DNA of 56,212 bases, from NCBI GenBank assembly GCA_022360055.1, contig JAKSDO010000161.1, positions 1 through 56,212 on the forward strand. The letters are read 5' to 3'. This document shows, in pieces, positions 1 through 8,065 of the stretch. The DNA is from Cytophagales bacterium (GTDB lineage Bacteria; Bacteroidota; Bacteroidia; Cytophagales; Cyclobacteriaceae). Each line of letters opens with the position of its first letter. Position 1 is the stretch's first letter. The notes below the pieces were generated by a model that was not told the origin of the DNA, searched no databases, and worked only from the letters and a program-made list of their open reading frames with translations. The position numbers and the translations under genes were made by a program.

Positions 1-24
1 AATATAAACACATGAAACAGGCCA

Positions 25-71
25 TGCCTGAGATCATTTTGAGACACACAGGATCATGATGATCTCAGGCA
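25..71. promoter_or_regulatory. Inverted repeat upstream of the NifX-like gene
   Basis: A perfect 13-bp inverted repeat, TGCCTGAGATCAT at 25-37 and ATGATCTCAGGCA at 59-71, is separated by 21 bases and ends 30 bases before the next start codon. No T-run follows on the + strand, so an operator or 5'-leader hairpin is more likely than a terminator. Confidence 0.5.
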
Positions 72-101
72 CATGGTGAGGTTTCAGCAAATTTTAAACA
101 G

Positions 102-443
102 ATGAAAAAGAAAATAGCAATTCCCACGGACGCAACCGGCATACTTGACGCCCATTTTGGGCACTGTAAATTTTTTGTCCTTATCACCTTCAGGGATGAT
201 GAAATTGTCCTGGAAGAAAAGGTCGTTCCTCCCCCGCACGAGCCGGGCGTACTTCCAAAATGGCTTGCCGATAAACAGGTAACCGATATACTTGCCAGAG
301 GAATGGGACGAAAAGCTATGCAATTATTTAAACAATACGGCATCAATGTGACGGTCGGCGCCCCCCGCGAGGCGGCCAGGGAATTGGCAAAAGGCTATCT
401 AAAAAATACCCTGACGCTATCAGCTAATCACTGCGATCATTGA
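102..443 (+). CDS. NifX/NifB-like dinitrogenase iron-molybdenum cofactor family protein
   Basis: This 113-residue protein matches the small family that binds or carries metal-sulfur clusters (NifX, NafY, the NifB C-terminal domain, orange protein). It opens with the family pattern KIAIPTDATGILDAHFGHC and keeps the middle motif DILARGMGRKAMQLF. The tail ends NHCDH, a possible metal ligand. No nitrogenase gene is nearby, so a general cluster-carrier role is more likely than nitrogen fixation. The stop overlaps the region of the next start, so the two genes are probably translated together. The true metal and client are unknown. The family call is firm and the role is inferred. Confidence 0.85.
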   Translation: MKKKIAIPTDATGILDAHFGHCKFFVLITFRDDEIVLEEKVVPPPHEPGVLPKWLADKQVTDILARGMGRKAMQLFKQYGINVTVGAPREAARELAKGYLKNTLTLSANHCDH

Positions 444-445
444 TC

Positions 446-1312
446 ATGAGACACGAATGCTACTTTTGCCATCTTAAAACGGTCGAAAAACTTATTGATA
501 AATTCAAACCGCAGAGAAAAGTCGCCGACCTTTTTGCCCGGGCTGTAAACGAACTGCTATACCATAAGCAAGATGGAACGAATCCGATTTTGGCGGGCGA
601 TATCCACCGGTTGGCCAAAGACATTATCAATAATTCCGATTTATACCGCGAAGAAAAACATCAGGCAAACAAAGTGCTCCTGGAAAACTATGACGTTTGG
701 GAAGATCTGGTAAAGAACAACGGTGATCCAATGCGGAAAGCCACAAAGCTTGCCGTCGCAGGTAACATTATCGACTACGGGGCTCACTCCGTTCCTACCG
801 ATATCGAGAAACAGATTAAAGCTATGCTAAACATCGATTTGGCAATTGATGAAACGGACGAGCTATTTCAAAAAATAGCCCGGGCAGACTCGATCTTATA
901 TTTGGGAGATAATGCGGGTGAGATCGTTTTCGATAAACTCCTTATCGAAACCTCGGAACACCCCAATATCACATATGTGGTAAGAGGCCGACCGATAATC
1001 AACGATGTAACTCATGAGGATGCCGAACAGGTTGGTATGCATCATGTCTGCAAGGTCGTATCGAATGGATCCGATGTGCCTTCGACACTTTTAAATCTCT
1101 GCTCTGAAAAATTTATACGCAAATTCTATAAAACGGATCTCGTGATATCCAAAGGACAAGGGAATTATGAAGGGCTTATGAATGCGGATCACCCGAATTT
1201 ATACTTTTTGTTAATTGCGAAATGCAAACCGATAGCTGAATTACTGGGCGTAGACCTCTTTGGAATGGTCGTAGGTAAGGGCCCGCGGCTGGAGGCCGGC
1301 AGGCGGTGGTAA
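446..1312 (+). CDS. DUF89/ARMT1-like damage-control metal-dependent phosphatase
   Basis: A 289-residue protein of the DUF89 family, whose characterised members are Mn/Co/Ni-dependent phosphatases that remove damaged phospho-metabolites. The metal-site motif GDNAGE (Asp155, Asn156) and the later KGQGNYEG motif (Lys236, Asn240) are both intact. The start is MRHECYFC with Cys5 and Cys8, as in the archaeal-type AF1104 branch. I prefer ATG at 446; an in-frame TTG at 440 is possible. The gene begins three bases after the NifX-like stop codon. The pairing suggests a metal or cofactor housekeeping unit, but the substrate cannot be read from sequence. Confidence 0.85.
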   Translation: MRHECYFCHLKTVEKLIDKFKPQRKVADLFARAVNELLYHKQDGTNPILAGDIHRLAKDIINNSDLYREEKHQANKVLLENYDVWEDLVKNNGDPMRKATKLAVAGNIIDYGAHSVPTDIEKQIKAMLNIDLAIDETDELFQKIARADSILYLGDNAGEIVFDKLLIETSEHPNITYVVRGRPIINDVTHEDAEQVGMHHVCKVVSNGSDVPSTLLNLCSEKFIRKFYKTDLVISKGQGNYEGLMNADHPNLYFLLIAKCKPIAELLGVDLFGMVVGKGPRLEAGRRW

Positions 1313-1470
1313 TCGATACCCGGCAGCCATAGGCGTATGACCTAGGTTCCGGTCCGAATATCCGGTCTGTCCGCTACCGGAACCGCACCGGAGGTCAAAT
1401 CCAATTGGTTTTTCAATGATTATGCGCGGAAAGACGGTGTACTGAAAATTTGAATTATAAAAAGCGAATT

Positions 1471-2643
1471 ATGAACAACAAAACTATTTATTCCAGTATA
1501 ATAACTATTTGCCGGATACTGGTCGGGCTGGTATTCGTATTTTCAGGTTTTGTCAAAGGAGTAGACCCTCTGGGGACAGCATACAAGATAACCGATTATT
1601 CGGAAGCTTTTCATATTGGCTTCCCGGATGCGCTGGCTTTAGTGTTTTCCGTGTTCCTCAACATGTCCGAGTTCGTACTTGGCATTGCCCTGGTCCTTGG
1701 AGTTTTTCCAAAATTCTTCATTTCAATGGCCTTACTATACATGTCTCTTTTCACACCGCTCACCCTGGTCCTGGCCATAGACAACCCGGTGACCGATTGC
1801 GGTTGTTTTGGAGATGCCATTGTTATGACCAATTGGCAAACGTTCTACAAAAACGTGGTTATAACCGCCATTACTCTTCTCGTATTTCTTTACCGGGGAA
1901 AATCGACAGGTCTTATACATCGCCAAATACAATGCGCCGTGATCTTTGTTTCCATATCCGTTTTTCTTTCATTATCCGTATATACATACAGACATCTCCC
2001 GATACTCGATTTCCGTCCGTACAAAGTCGGAACTTACATCCCGGACGGGATGAAGATCCCCGACGGCGTCCCGCTCGACTCCTTTGAAATAGTACTAACC
2101 TATGAAAAAAACGGTCTATTTGAGGAATTCAGCCCGGATAATATTCCATGGCAGGACACTGCATGGAAGTGGGTCGAAACAAAATCCAGGCTGATTGAAC
2201 AGGGGTATCATCCCCCGATTCACGATTTCTCATTTCTCGACCCACAGGGCGCAGATGTTACAGAAGCTATTCTACAGGACACTTCATTTGTATTTCTGGC
2301 CATCGCTCATAAACTGGATAAAGCCTCAAAGGAAGGATTGAACAAGTTAAAGAAACTTTACCGCTATTGTAAACAACAACATCTTCCCTTCTACTTTGCA
2401 ACCGCCTCCCCTTCCGCGCAGATCAAGGAATATTCGGATGCCTTATCGCTACCCTATGAATTTTGCTCCGCAGATGATATCATGCTTAAGACCGTTGTCA
2501 GGGCCAATCCCGGACTTGTGCTCATACGGCACGGCACCATCGTCGGGAAATGGCACCATAATGATTTTCCTGAGGTTGAAGATCTCCCCGCCATTTATGC
2601 GGATGCCGATTCATCTACCGAAAATCATCCTGAAAAGCTTTAG
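1471..2643 (+). CDS. DoxX-family membrane protein with C-terminal thioredoxin-like region (BT_3928 type)
   Basis: A roughly 390-residue protein. The first ~160 residues form about four membrane helices with the DoxX/MauE signature (RILVGLVFVFSGFVKGVDP near the start, then a DCGCFGD cysteine motif). A further membrane helix follows, and the last ~130 residues look like a thioredoxin-type fold without a clear CxxC. DoxX/MauE proteins work in membrane redox or thiol chemistry; the exact role of this Bacteroidota branch is unknown. I chose ATG at 1471 because it places the first helix near the N-terminus; an in-frame TTG lies at 1450. The thioesterase gene starts 12 bases downstream, so they are probably cotranscribed. 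Confidence 0.75.
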   Translation: MNNKTIYSSIITICRILVGLVFVFSGFVKGVDPLGTAYKITDYSEAFHIGFPDALALVFSVFLNMSEFVLGIALVLGVFPKFFISMALLYMSLFTPLTLVLAIDNPVTDCGCFGDAIVMTNWQTFYKNVVITAITLLVFLYRGKSTGLIHRQIQCAVIFVSISVFLSLSVYTYRHLPILDFRPYKVGTYIPDGMKIPDGVPLDSFEIVLTYEKNGLFEEFSPDNIPWQDTAWKWVETKSRLIEQGYHPPIHDFSFLDPQGADVTEAILQDTSFVFLAIAHKLDKASKEGLNKLKKLYRYCKQQHLPFYFATASPSAQIKEYSDALSLPYEFCSADDIMLKTVVRANPGLVLIRHGTIVGKWHHNDFPEVEDLPAIYADADSSTENHPEKL

Positions 2644-2655
2644 CGTAATAAAAAA

Positions 2656-3105
2656 ATGGAAGCATACGATATGAAAAGCGAAAAAAAGATCATACACAAA
2701 ACACAATTGAGGCCAAGGTACGGAGAAGTTGACCGTATGGGATATGTATATCATGCCAATTACATCACCTACTGTCATCAGGCGAGAACCGAGTTGTTGC
2801 GAGAATTTGGAATCAACGACAGCGTTCTGGAAGAAAACAGCATCATGTTGCCGGTAATTTCCATGGATCTCCGATATTTTAAGCCTGCATACTACGATGA
2901 ATTACTGACGATTAAGACCGTAATCAGGAAACTCCCCGAAGTTCGATTCCACTTTGAATTTGAGATCCGAAATGAGGCAAAGGAAAAGGTTTGTACGGCA
3001 AATTCAACTGTTGTATTTGTCAATAGCGCCACGCGAAAGCCGGTTAAGGTACCTGAACTCATCGAAGAAATATTTAAACAGGAGCTTGAAATTGCCTGTG
3101 TATGA
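2656..3105 (+). CDS. Acyl-CoA thioesterase, YbgC/FadM (4HBT hotdog) family
   Basis: A 149-residue single hotdog-fold protein. The family's active-site segment is visible as RYGEVDRMGYVYHANYITY, with the catalytic Asp followed by the G-x-VYH-x-x-Y pattern. Such enzymes hydrolyse acyl-CoA or related thioesters. A second in-frame ATG at 2671 (MKSEKK) is an equally plausible start. The stop overlaps the next start by four bases (ATGA), a sign of translational coupling to the metallo-hydrolase. The natural acyl substrate is unknown. Confidence 0.85.
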   Translation: MEAYDMKSEKKIIHKTQLRPRYGEVDRMGYVYHANYITYCHQARTELLREFGINDSVLEENSIMLPVISMDLRYFKPAYYDELLTIKTVIRKLPEVRFHFEFEIRNEAKEKVCTANSTVVFVNSATRKPVKVPELIEEIFKQELEIACV

Positions 3106-3887
3106 AACTAACCGTATTGACCGAAAATGTAGCCGGAGGTCAATTGCTGGCAGAACATGGCCTCTCCTATCTCATCGAATGTGACGGGCGAAGCGTCCTG
3201 TTTGATACAGGGCACAGCGATGTATTTCTGAAAAATGCCAAAAAACTTGGGATCGATATTCGAGCGAAGATTAAAACGATTGTCTTAAGTCACGGGCACT
3301 GGGACCATGGAGACGGCCTGCGGTACCTGCAGGGGCAAACCTTAATTACCCACCCTTCATCATTTCTTAAAAGATACCGAAAAAATGATCCGTCCCGCAA
3401 TATCGGGCTGACTTTGAGCAGGCCGGAAGTCGAAAACAAGTTTGACCTAATAGTTTCCGAAATTCCATGCGCTATTGACCAAAATATGATCTTTCTCGGT
3501 GAGATACCCCGGTTAAACGATTTTGAAGCACAAGCCACTCCGTTCGTTGATGAAAATGGATGGCCGGATTTTGTCCCGGACGACTCTGCCATAGCGATCT
3601 TGCAAGATGACGGGTTAATCGTAGTTACAGGATGTTCCCATGCGGGAATTTGCAATATCGTCGAGTATGCTAAAAAAGTAAGCGGACGCCGTGTTGTAAA
3701 GGCAGTTGTCGGGGGCTTTCATCTGAAACGGAATAACCGTCAGACCGAAAAAACCATTCAATACTTTCGAGATCATGGTATGGAGGCCATTTTTCCATCG
3801 CACTGCACCGAATTGCCTGCATTGGCGGCATTTCAAAACGCGTTCGAAATAAATCAGGTGAAGACTGGAATGATATTAAACTTTTGA
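3102..3887 (+). CDS. Metallo-beta-lactamase-fold hydrolase (dihydropterin phosphate synthase-like)
   Basis: A 261-residue MBL-fold enzyme. The metal-binding motif SHGHWDHGDG is present, with later ligand motifs GCSHAGICN, GGFHL and PSHCTELPA. This arrangement fits the branch annotated as 7,8-dihydropterin-6-methyl-4-(beta-D-ribofuranosyl)aminobenzene-5'-phosphate synthase-like. In archaea that enzyme makes a methanopterin precursor; in bacteria the role is mostly untested and the annotation should be read as a fold, not a function. It overlaps the thioesterase by four bases and is the last gene of the + strand group. Only 11 bases separate it from the convergent SDR gene. Confidence 0.8.
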   Translation: MKLTVLTENVAGGQLLAEHGLSYLIECDGRSVLFDTGHSDVFLKNAKKLGIDIRAKIKTIVLSHGHWDHGDGLRYLQGQTLITHPSSFLKRYRKNDPSRNIGLTLSRPEVENKFDLIVSEIPCAIDQNMIFLGEIPRLNDFEAQATPFVDENGWPDFVPDDSAIAILQDDGLIVVTGCSHAGICNIVEYAKKVSGRRVVKAVVGGFHLKRNNRQTEKTIQYFRDHGMEAIFPSHCTELPALAAFQNAFEINQVKTGMILNF

Positions 3888-3898
3888 CAAAACGATGT

Positions 3899-4717
3899 CT
3901 AAACCCCACTGAATGAACTAAAGCCGCCATCTATTGGGATTACCGCCCCGGTCATAAATTTAGAAGCGTCACTGCACAGAAACTGAACAATGCCGTTGAG
4001 TTCCTCCGGCTTCCCGAATCTTCCCATGGGGGTATTGTTCATGATTTTATTGGCTCTGTCCGTGTAATTGCCATGCTCATCAATGAGTATGTCTTTGTTT
4101 TGCTTGCTGATAAAAAAACCTGGTGCTATAGCGTTTACTCGAATACCATCCCCGTATTTAGTAGCCATTTCCATTGCCATCCATTTGGTAAAATTATCGA
4201 TTCCCGCCTTGGCCATGGAATACCCTATTACCCTTGATATGGAATGCGAGGAAGCCATGGAGGAAATATTGATAATGCTACCGTGTCCCTGCTCTGCCAT
4301 TAGTTTTCCCATGGACAATGTGGGAACCACAGTCCCGAATAGATTGAGATCCAAAACATTCAAAATTGCCTCAAGCGAAAGGTCAAAGACCGATTTATCG
4401 GAAGGAATGACCGTACCGGGCACATTACCTCCTGCTGCATTGATCAAGACATCTATGCTCCCCCATTTGTCCAGGACAGACCGTTTCCCGGATTCTATAC
4501 TTTCAGCATCCAGGACATCAATAGGAATCGCCAATGCATTCCTGCCTTTTTTATTCCAGTTTTCAACTTTTTCTTTTACCATCAAACCTGAACGATAGGT
4601 TATGGCAACCTTCATATCGGCCTCAACAAGACTCTTGGCCATTGAACTGCCAAGCACACCGGAACCTCCGGTAATCAGCACAACTTTATTTCTTAAATCA
4701 TCAAATTCGGTATTCAT
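3899..4717 (-). CDS. SDR-family oxidoreductase, possibly D-fructuronate reductase
   Basis: A 272-residue classical short-chain dehydrogenase. The NAD(P) motif TGGSGVLG is at 16-23, NAAG near 94, the catalytic Ser near 152, and the Y-x-x-x-K pair Tyr166/Lys170. The layout, including NVPGTVIPSD after NAAG, resembles SDR-type D-mannonate oxidoreductases (YjmF group), which act in glucuronate/galacturonate breakdown. That assignment is tentative. It is the last gene of the PUL 1 run, 119 bases after the clan GH-A gene, and a uronate enzyme would suit the GH2 protein upstream. Other substrates such as sugars or hydroxy acids cannot be excluded. Confidence 0.75.
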   Translation of the reverse strand: MNTEFDDLRNKVVLITGGSGVLGSSMAKSLVEADMKVAITYRSGLMVKEKVENWNKKGRNALAIPIDVLDAESIESGKRSVLDKWGSIDVLINAAGGNVPGTVIPSDKSVFDLSLEAILNVLDLNLFGTVVPTLSMGKLMAEQGHGSIINISSMASSHSISRVIGYSMAKAGIDNFTKWMAMEMATKYGDGIRVNAIAPGFFISKQNKDILIDEHGNYTDRANKIMNNTPMGRFGKPEELNGIVQFLCSDASKFMTGAVIPIDGGFSSFSGV

Positions 4718-4836
4718 AAACTTTAATTTTGTTGAATTGATATCCTAGTGAATAGATATTCTCCGTCCGGTCGATTGGCATCATACAGTTTTCACTCCGG
4801 TATTGGACATTTGCCGAAGTTCAGGTCTCTCAGCGA

Positions 4837-6405
4837 TCACTTAAACATTATTGCGTCCCTGTCCACAATGCACAACGGATAGTCTAATAATGGTAAATCT
4901 TTGAAATGCATCTGCTTCTCATCTTTGGCAAAAGCGCTAATTTTGTAAGCATTCCCTGAGAGCAGATCAACCAAAACCGGGTCGGTAAAATTTACATTTT
5001 CCACAGCAAGTAAAATATTAGCTGCATGCATAATATTTTCCTGAGCATTCCAAGGCAGCCAATACGCAATGAGATTTTTGTTTTCTTCAGTTTTGAACGA
5101 GGCGACCAACGTAATTGAAGGAAATGCGTCATCTTCCTCGCCAATACCATAAAAATCCCCTTGATTTTCCACGTGTATTTTATGTTCCGCCCGAAATATT
5201 TTATAGGAATTATCCATAATCGCACAAAGGTTCTGATACGCAAAATAGCCTGGCTTGGGAATGAACTCGGGATTGGACAGTAGACACTTTTCATTGACTC
5301 CTTTTGTACGAACCCTCGAACCTCCACGCTCCCGATATCCAAACAAAGTATCGAGCCCTTTCAGCGGAGATCTTTGTTGCCACTCCATTCTTCCCTCTGA
5401 ATGCACCAATTTAAAATAGTTACTCATCGCAGCATTACAAAAAAACACATCTGTAAACGCTTGTCGAAGCAACCATTTGGCCTGAATCTTAAGCCCCCAG
5501 GGAGCTCGTCCTCTAAAATCGCGCGTGCTGCTGTGTGACGGATAGCCGCATTCGCCTTGCCAAAGCTCAATCTTCGGATTGTATTTATCGATAACCTCCC
5601 ACAATTTCACAGCTCTGTATGCCCGCTCTTCCGGTACCGATCCGTAATTATGGTAGGTAATAATATCAATTAAACCTGCAGTTCCCACGCTCAAAAATTC
5701 ATCGGTAAACTCGGGCTGTATACCGGCCGTGGAACCGCCGATCACCTTGGCTTCCGGTTGTATCTTCTTAATTAATTCTGCCGTTTGCTTCAGGAGCCTC
5801 CCATATTCCAGACCATCCGGCGTTGCTCCCCAATAATTCCGGTGATTAGGTTCATTCCATACTTCCCAGTAAGCGATTTTGTTCTTATACCTTTTGATCG
5901 TAAGTTCAACGAACTTAAGCCAGGCTTCCATAGCTGCGGGGTCCTTGACGGGAGGTTCGGGTTTATAACCGTAGATTTCTGCCAGTCTCGGATCATCGTA
6001 AGTCGAAAGCTTTGAATACAGTGTATTGCCATGACCGATGGTCACAAACGGTGTGATACCGGTTTTCAATATGGCATCAAATGCTTTATCGGTCTTGGAC
6101 CAGTCGTATTTGCCCCTTTCTTTCTCGATGTCGTTCCACGAGGCATTCAATCGTGTCCATTTTACTCCGATTTCGGCTGCCCGCTCCAGCAACTGCGGGT
6201 CAAGCGTGCTCGCCTGTATCCCCCAATAAGAAGCTTTTATATCTTTTGAATGCTTTGGTTGCAGTTGTCCGATGTATTCCAGTTTTTCAAATGTCCGGTT
6301 TTCCTGCTGTACATTTCTATTGGTGGAAGTACTGCAATCATTGAATAACAGCAACAGGGTACCGGCGATTCCGGCGGAAAAAAAACGTATTAATCCAAAC
6401 CTCAT
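4837..6405 (-). CDS. Clan GH-A glycoside hydrolase, probable secreted or lipid-anchored
   Basis: A 522-residue TIM-barrel glycosidase. The acid/base Glu185 sits in YWEVWNEPNHRN and the likely nucleophile Glu285 in LWQGECGYPS, the spacing expected of clan GH-A (GH5, GH39, GH79 and relatives). The barrel covers about residues 55-360, and a beta-rich C-terminal domain follows, as in GH39-like enzymes. I cannot fix the family. The N-terminus has a hydrophobic stretch ending LLLLFNDCSTST; the Cys may be lipidated, although the lipobox is poor. It lies in the PUL 1 enzyme block, 132 bases after the beta-helix gene, and probably cuts a glycan exported or captured by this locus. Confidence 0.75.
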   Translation of the reverse strand: MRFGLIRFFSAGIAGTLLLLFNDCSTSTNRNVQQENRTFEKLEYIGQLQPKHSKDIKASYWGIQASTLDPQLLERAAEIGVKWTRLNASWNDIEKERGKYDWSKTDKAFDAILKTGITPFVTIGHGNTLYSKLSTYDDPRLAEIYGYKPEPPVKDPAAMEAWLKFVELTIKRYKNKIAYWEVWNEPNHRNYWGATPDGLEYGRLLKQTAELIKKIQPEAKVIGGSTAGIQPEFTDEFLSVGTAGLIDIITYHNYGSVPEERAYRAVKLWEVIDKYNPKIELWQGECGYPSHSSTRDFRGRAPWGLKIQAKWLLRQAFTDVFFCNAAMSNYFKLVHSEGRMEWQQRSPLKGLDTLFGYRERGGSRVRTKGVNEKCLLSNPEFIPKPGYFAYQNLCAIMDNSYKIFRAEHKIHVENQGDFYGIGEEDDAFPSITLVASFKTEENKNLIAYWLPWNAQENIMHAANILLAVENVNFTDPVLVDLLSGNAYKISAFAKDEKQMHFKDLPLLDYPLCIVDRDAIMFK

Positions 6406-6537
6406 TTCTTAAGATTATTTTGATATGTTCTTGATTTATACAAAGTCTATCGGTGCCCACAGAGAAATTATGCAATGCTTCTCATATGAATGCAAAATTT
6501 ATAATCCGGAGTATATCGAATTATAGAGACAGATCCG

Positions 6538-8061
6538 TTATCGTTCTTTTAAAAGAAAATTCTCGTGTTTACCACTCCAATACTTTTCAAGCTTTGGTAT
6601 CAAGTTATAGAACCTGTCGGGAATCCGATCAAAAAAGTTTAAGGGATGCTCTTCTCGATCAATTTGCCTGTACAATGGATCATGACCTATATATAAATTG
6701 TCCGAGAATTCATTCCCTGTACTTGCTCCCAGGTCCATTACCGTCCCTTTACCATGAATTAAGAATAGGTTGTTTCGGTAAATGGTTTTGTCGGCATATC
6801 CTCGCCAGCTTTTATGCCAAATAACCGACGTACTATCCAGATGACTGACAATGTAATTGTCATGAATTGCAGTATTACTTGTTTTGCCCGAAACTCGAAT
6901 AGTATGATGTTTGTTATCTTCAAAAATATTGTATCTGATCTTCGTACCATAGTTGAAACGGCTCTCATCATCGCCACCCATGCAGCATATCAAAATTCCT
7001 CCAAACTCATTGTGATGGCTGTAGTTGTATTCGATCACGGTGTTTTTACAGCGGTAATCACTGTCGAAACCACCGGCATCCGCATCGCCTAGATTATATT
7101 TGGTAAATCTCGCTTCGTTAAACCTGATGACAGCATGATCACAGTTAAAGGGGAAATTGGCATTACCCGATCCTTTAATCGAACAGTGATCAAATAAATT
7201 GTACTCTATAATAGGTCCTTCGGCAACCCGGACAATCAATGCATTGGCTCCCGTTCGCTCAAATACATTATTCCGGATCACTATGTTTTTACTTGGCACC
7301 CAGTTTACGTTACGGGTTAACGTGCGGTTGTTCCATGAAGAAATATTCGATATGCCCGTGCGATCCACATCGTGAATATAGCATCCTTCCACCACCAGAT
7401 CATCAAACCATGTGGCGATACGATCACCTCGAACTGCCAGAAATATCCCTCCGTTATGCTTTGTGGACATCGCTCCGTTTACACCGTGTATTTCAAGGTT
7501 TTTAAAATACAGACCGTTCACACATCCGACATCTATCGCTTCTACCAAAATGGCATGTTTTTGGTTTCGGGCATCCTTGAACGGTGCTAATGGCTCAATT
7601 GAAGAAGCCCATATGTTTTTGTTCCGCATCTCCCAGGCCCATAAATCGATTCCTTCTTCACGCTCATCAAAATTGGTAATTTCAAGTCCCAAAATTCTCC
7701 AGTACTCCTGGTTGCGGATCAAGATGGTATAGTGGTTCCCGCTGCCATTTAATATCGGTTTCTCTCCTTCCCCAAATGACGCTAATACTATGGGATTATT
7801 TGCTTCTCCCGAACCATTAAGCTGTATATGTCCGTTCCACGAATTACCGCACTCCAATAAGATTGAATCGCCCGGGGAAAAAGTTAGTTGACTAATCTTT
7901 TCTAACGATTTCCATGGTTTTGATACACTTGTTCCCTTCCAGGAATCCCGGCCCCGTCTATAGCTGATATAGTAATTTGTAGCATTTGCTCCCTCGAAAG
8001 CAATTAACAGTAAAATGATAGTTGCTAACTTTATGGTATGAACGATCAATGAAGGACACAT
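6538..8061 (-). CDS. Secreted right-handed parallel beta-helix protein, possible lyase or glycosidase
   Basis: A 507-residue protein with a signal peptide (MCPSLIVHTIKLATIILLLI then AFEGANA) and long runs of beta-helix turns, for example repeated I-x-x-N / V-I-x-x-N patterns from about 130 to 450. This fold is used by pectate-lyase-like enzymes, GH28 and GH141; no catalytic set is obvious, so I do not assign a family. ATG at 8061 is chosen because it gives a clean signal peptide and lies four bases after the GH2 stop. A longer frame to 8103 would overlap the GH2 gene and lacks a signal. The spacing implies cotranscription with GH2. Confidence 0.75.
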   Translation of the reverse strand: MCPSLIVHTIKLATIILLLIAFEGANATNYYISYRRGRDSWKGTSVSKPWKSLEKISQLTFSPGDSILLECGNSWNGHIQLNGSGEANNPIVLASFGEGEKPILNGSGNHYTILIRNQEYWRILGLEITNFDEREEGIDLWAWEMRNKNIWASSIEPLAPFKDARNQKHAILVEAIDVGCVNGLYFKNLEIHGVNGAMSTKHNGGIFLAVRGDRIATWFDDLVVEGCYIHDVDRTGISNISSWNNRTLTRNVNWVPSKNIVIRNNVFERTGANALIVRVAEGPIIEYNLFDHCSIKGSGNANFPFNCDHAVIRFNEARFTKYNLGDADAGGFDSDYRCKNTVIEYNYSHHNEFGGILICCMGGDDESRFNYGTKIRYNIFEDNKHHTIRVSGKTSNTAIHDNYIVSHLDSTSVIWHKSWRGYADKTIYRNNLFLIHGKGTVMDLGASTGNEFSDNLYIGHDPLYRQIDREEHPLNFFDRIPDRFYNLIPKLEKYWSGKHENFLLKER

Positions 8062-8065
8062 TGCA

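Noticed and set aside
102-443. Nitrogen-fixation locus
   Set aside because: No nifHDK, nifE/N or nifB radical-SAM gene is present; the NifX-like fold alone is widespread outside nitrogen fixation.
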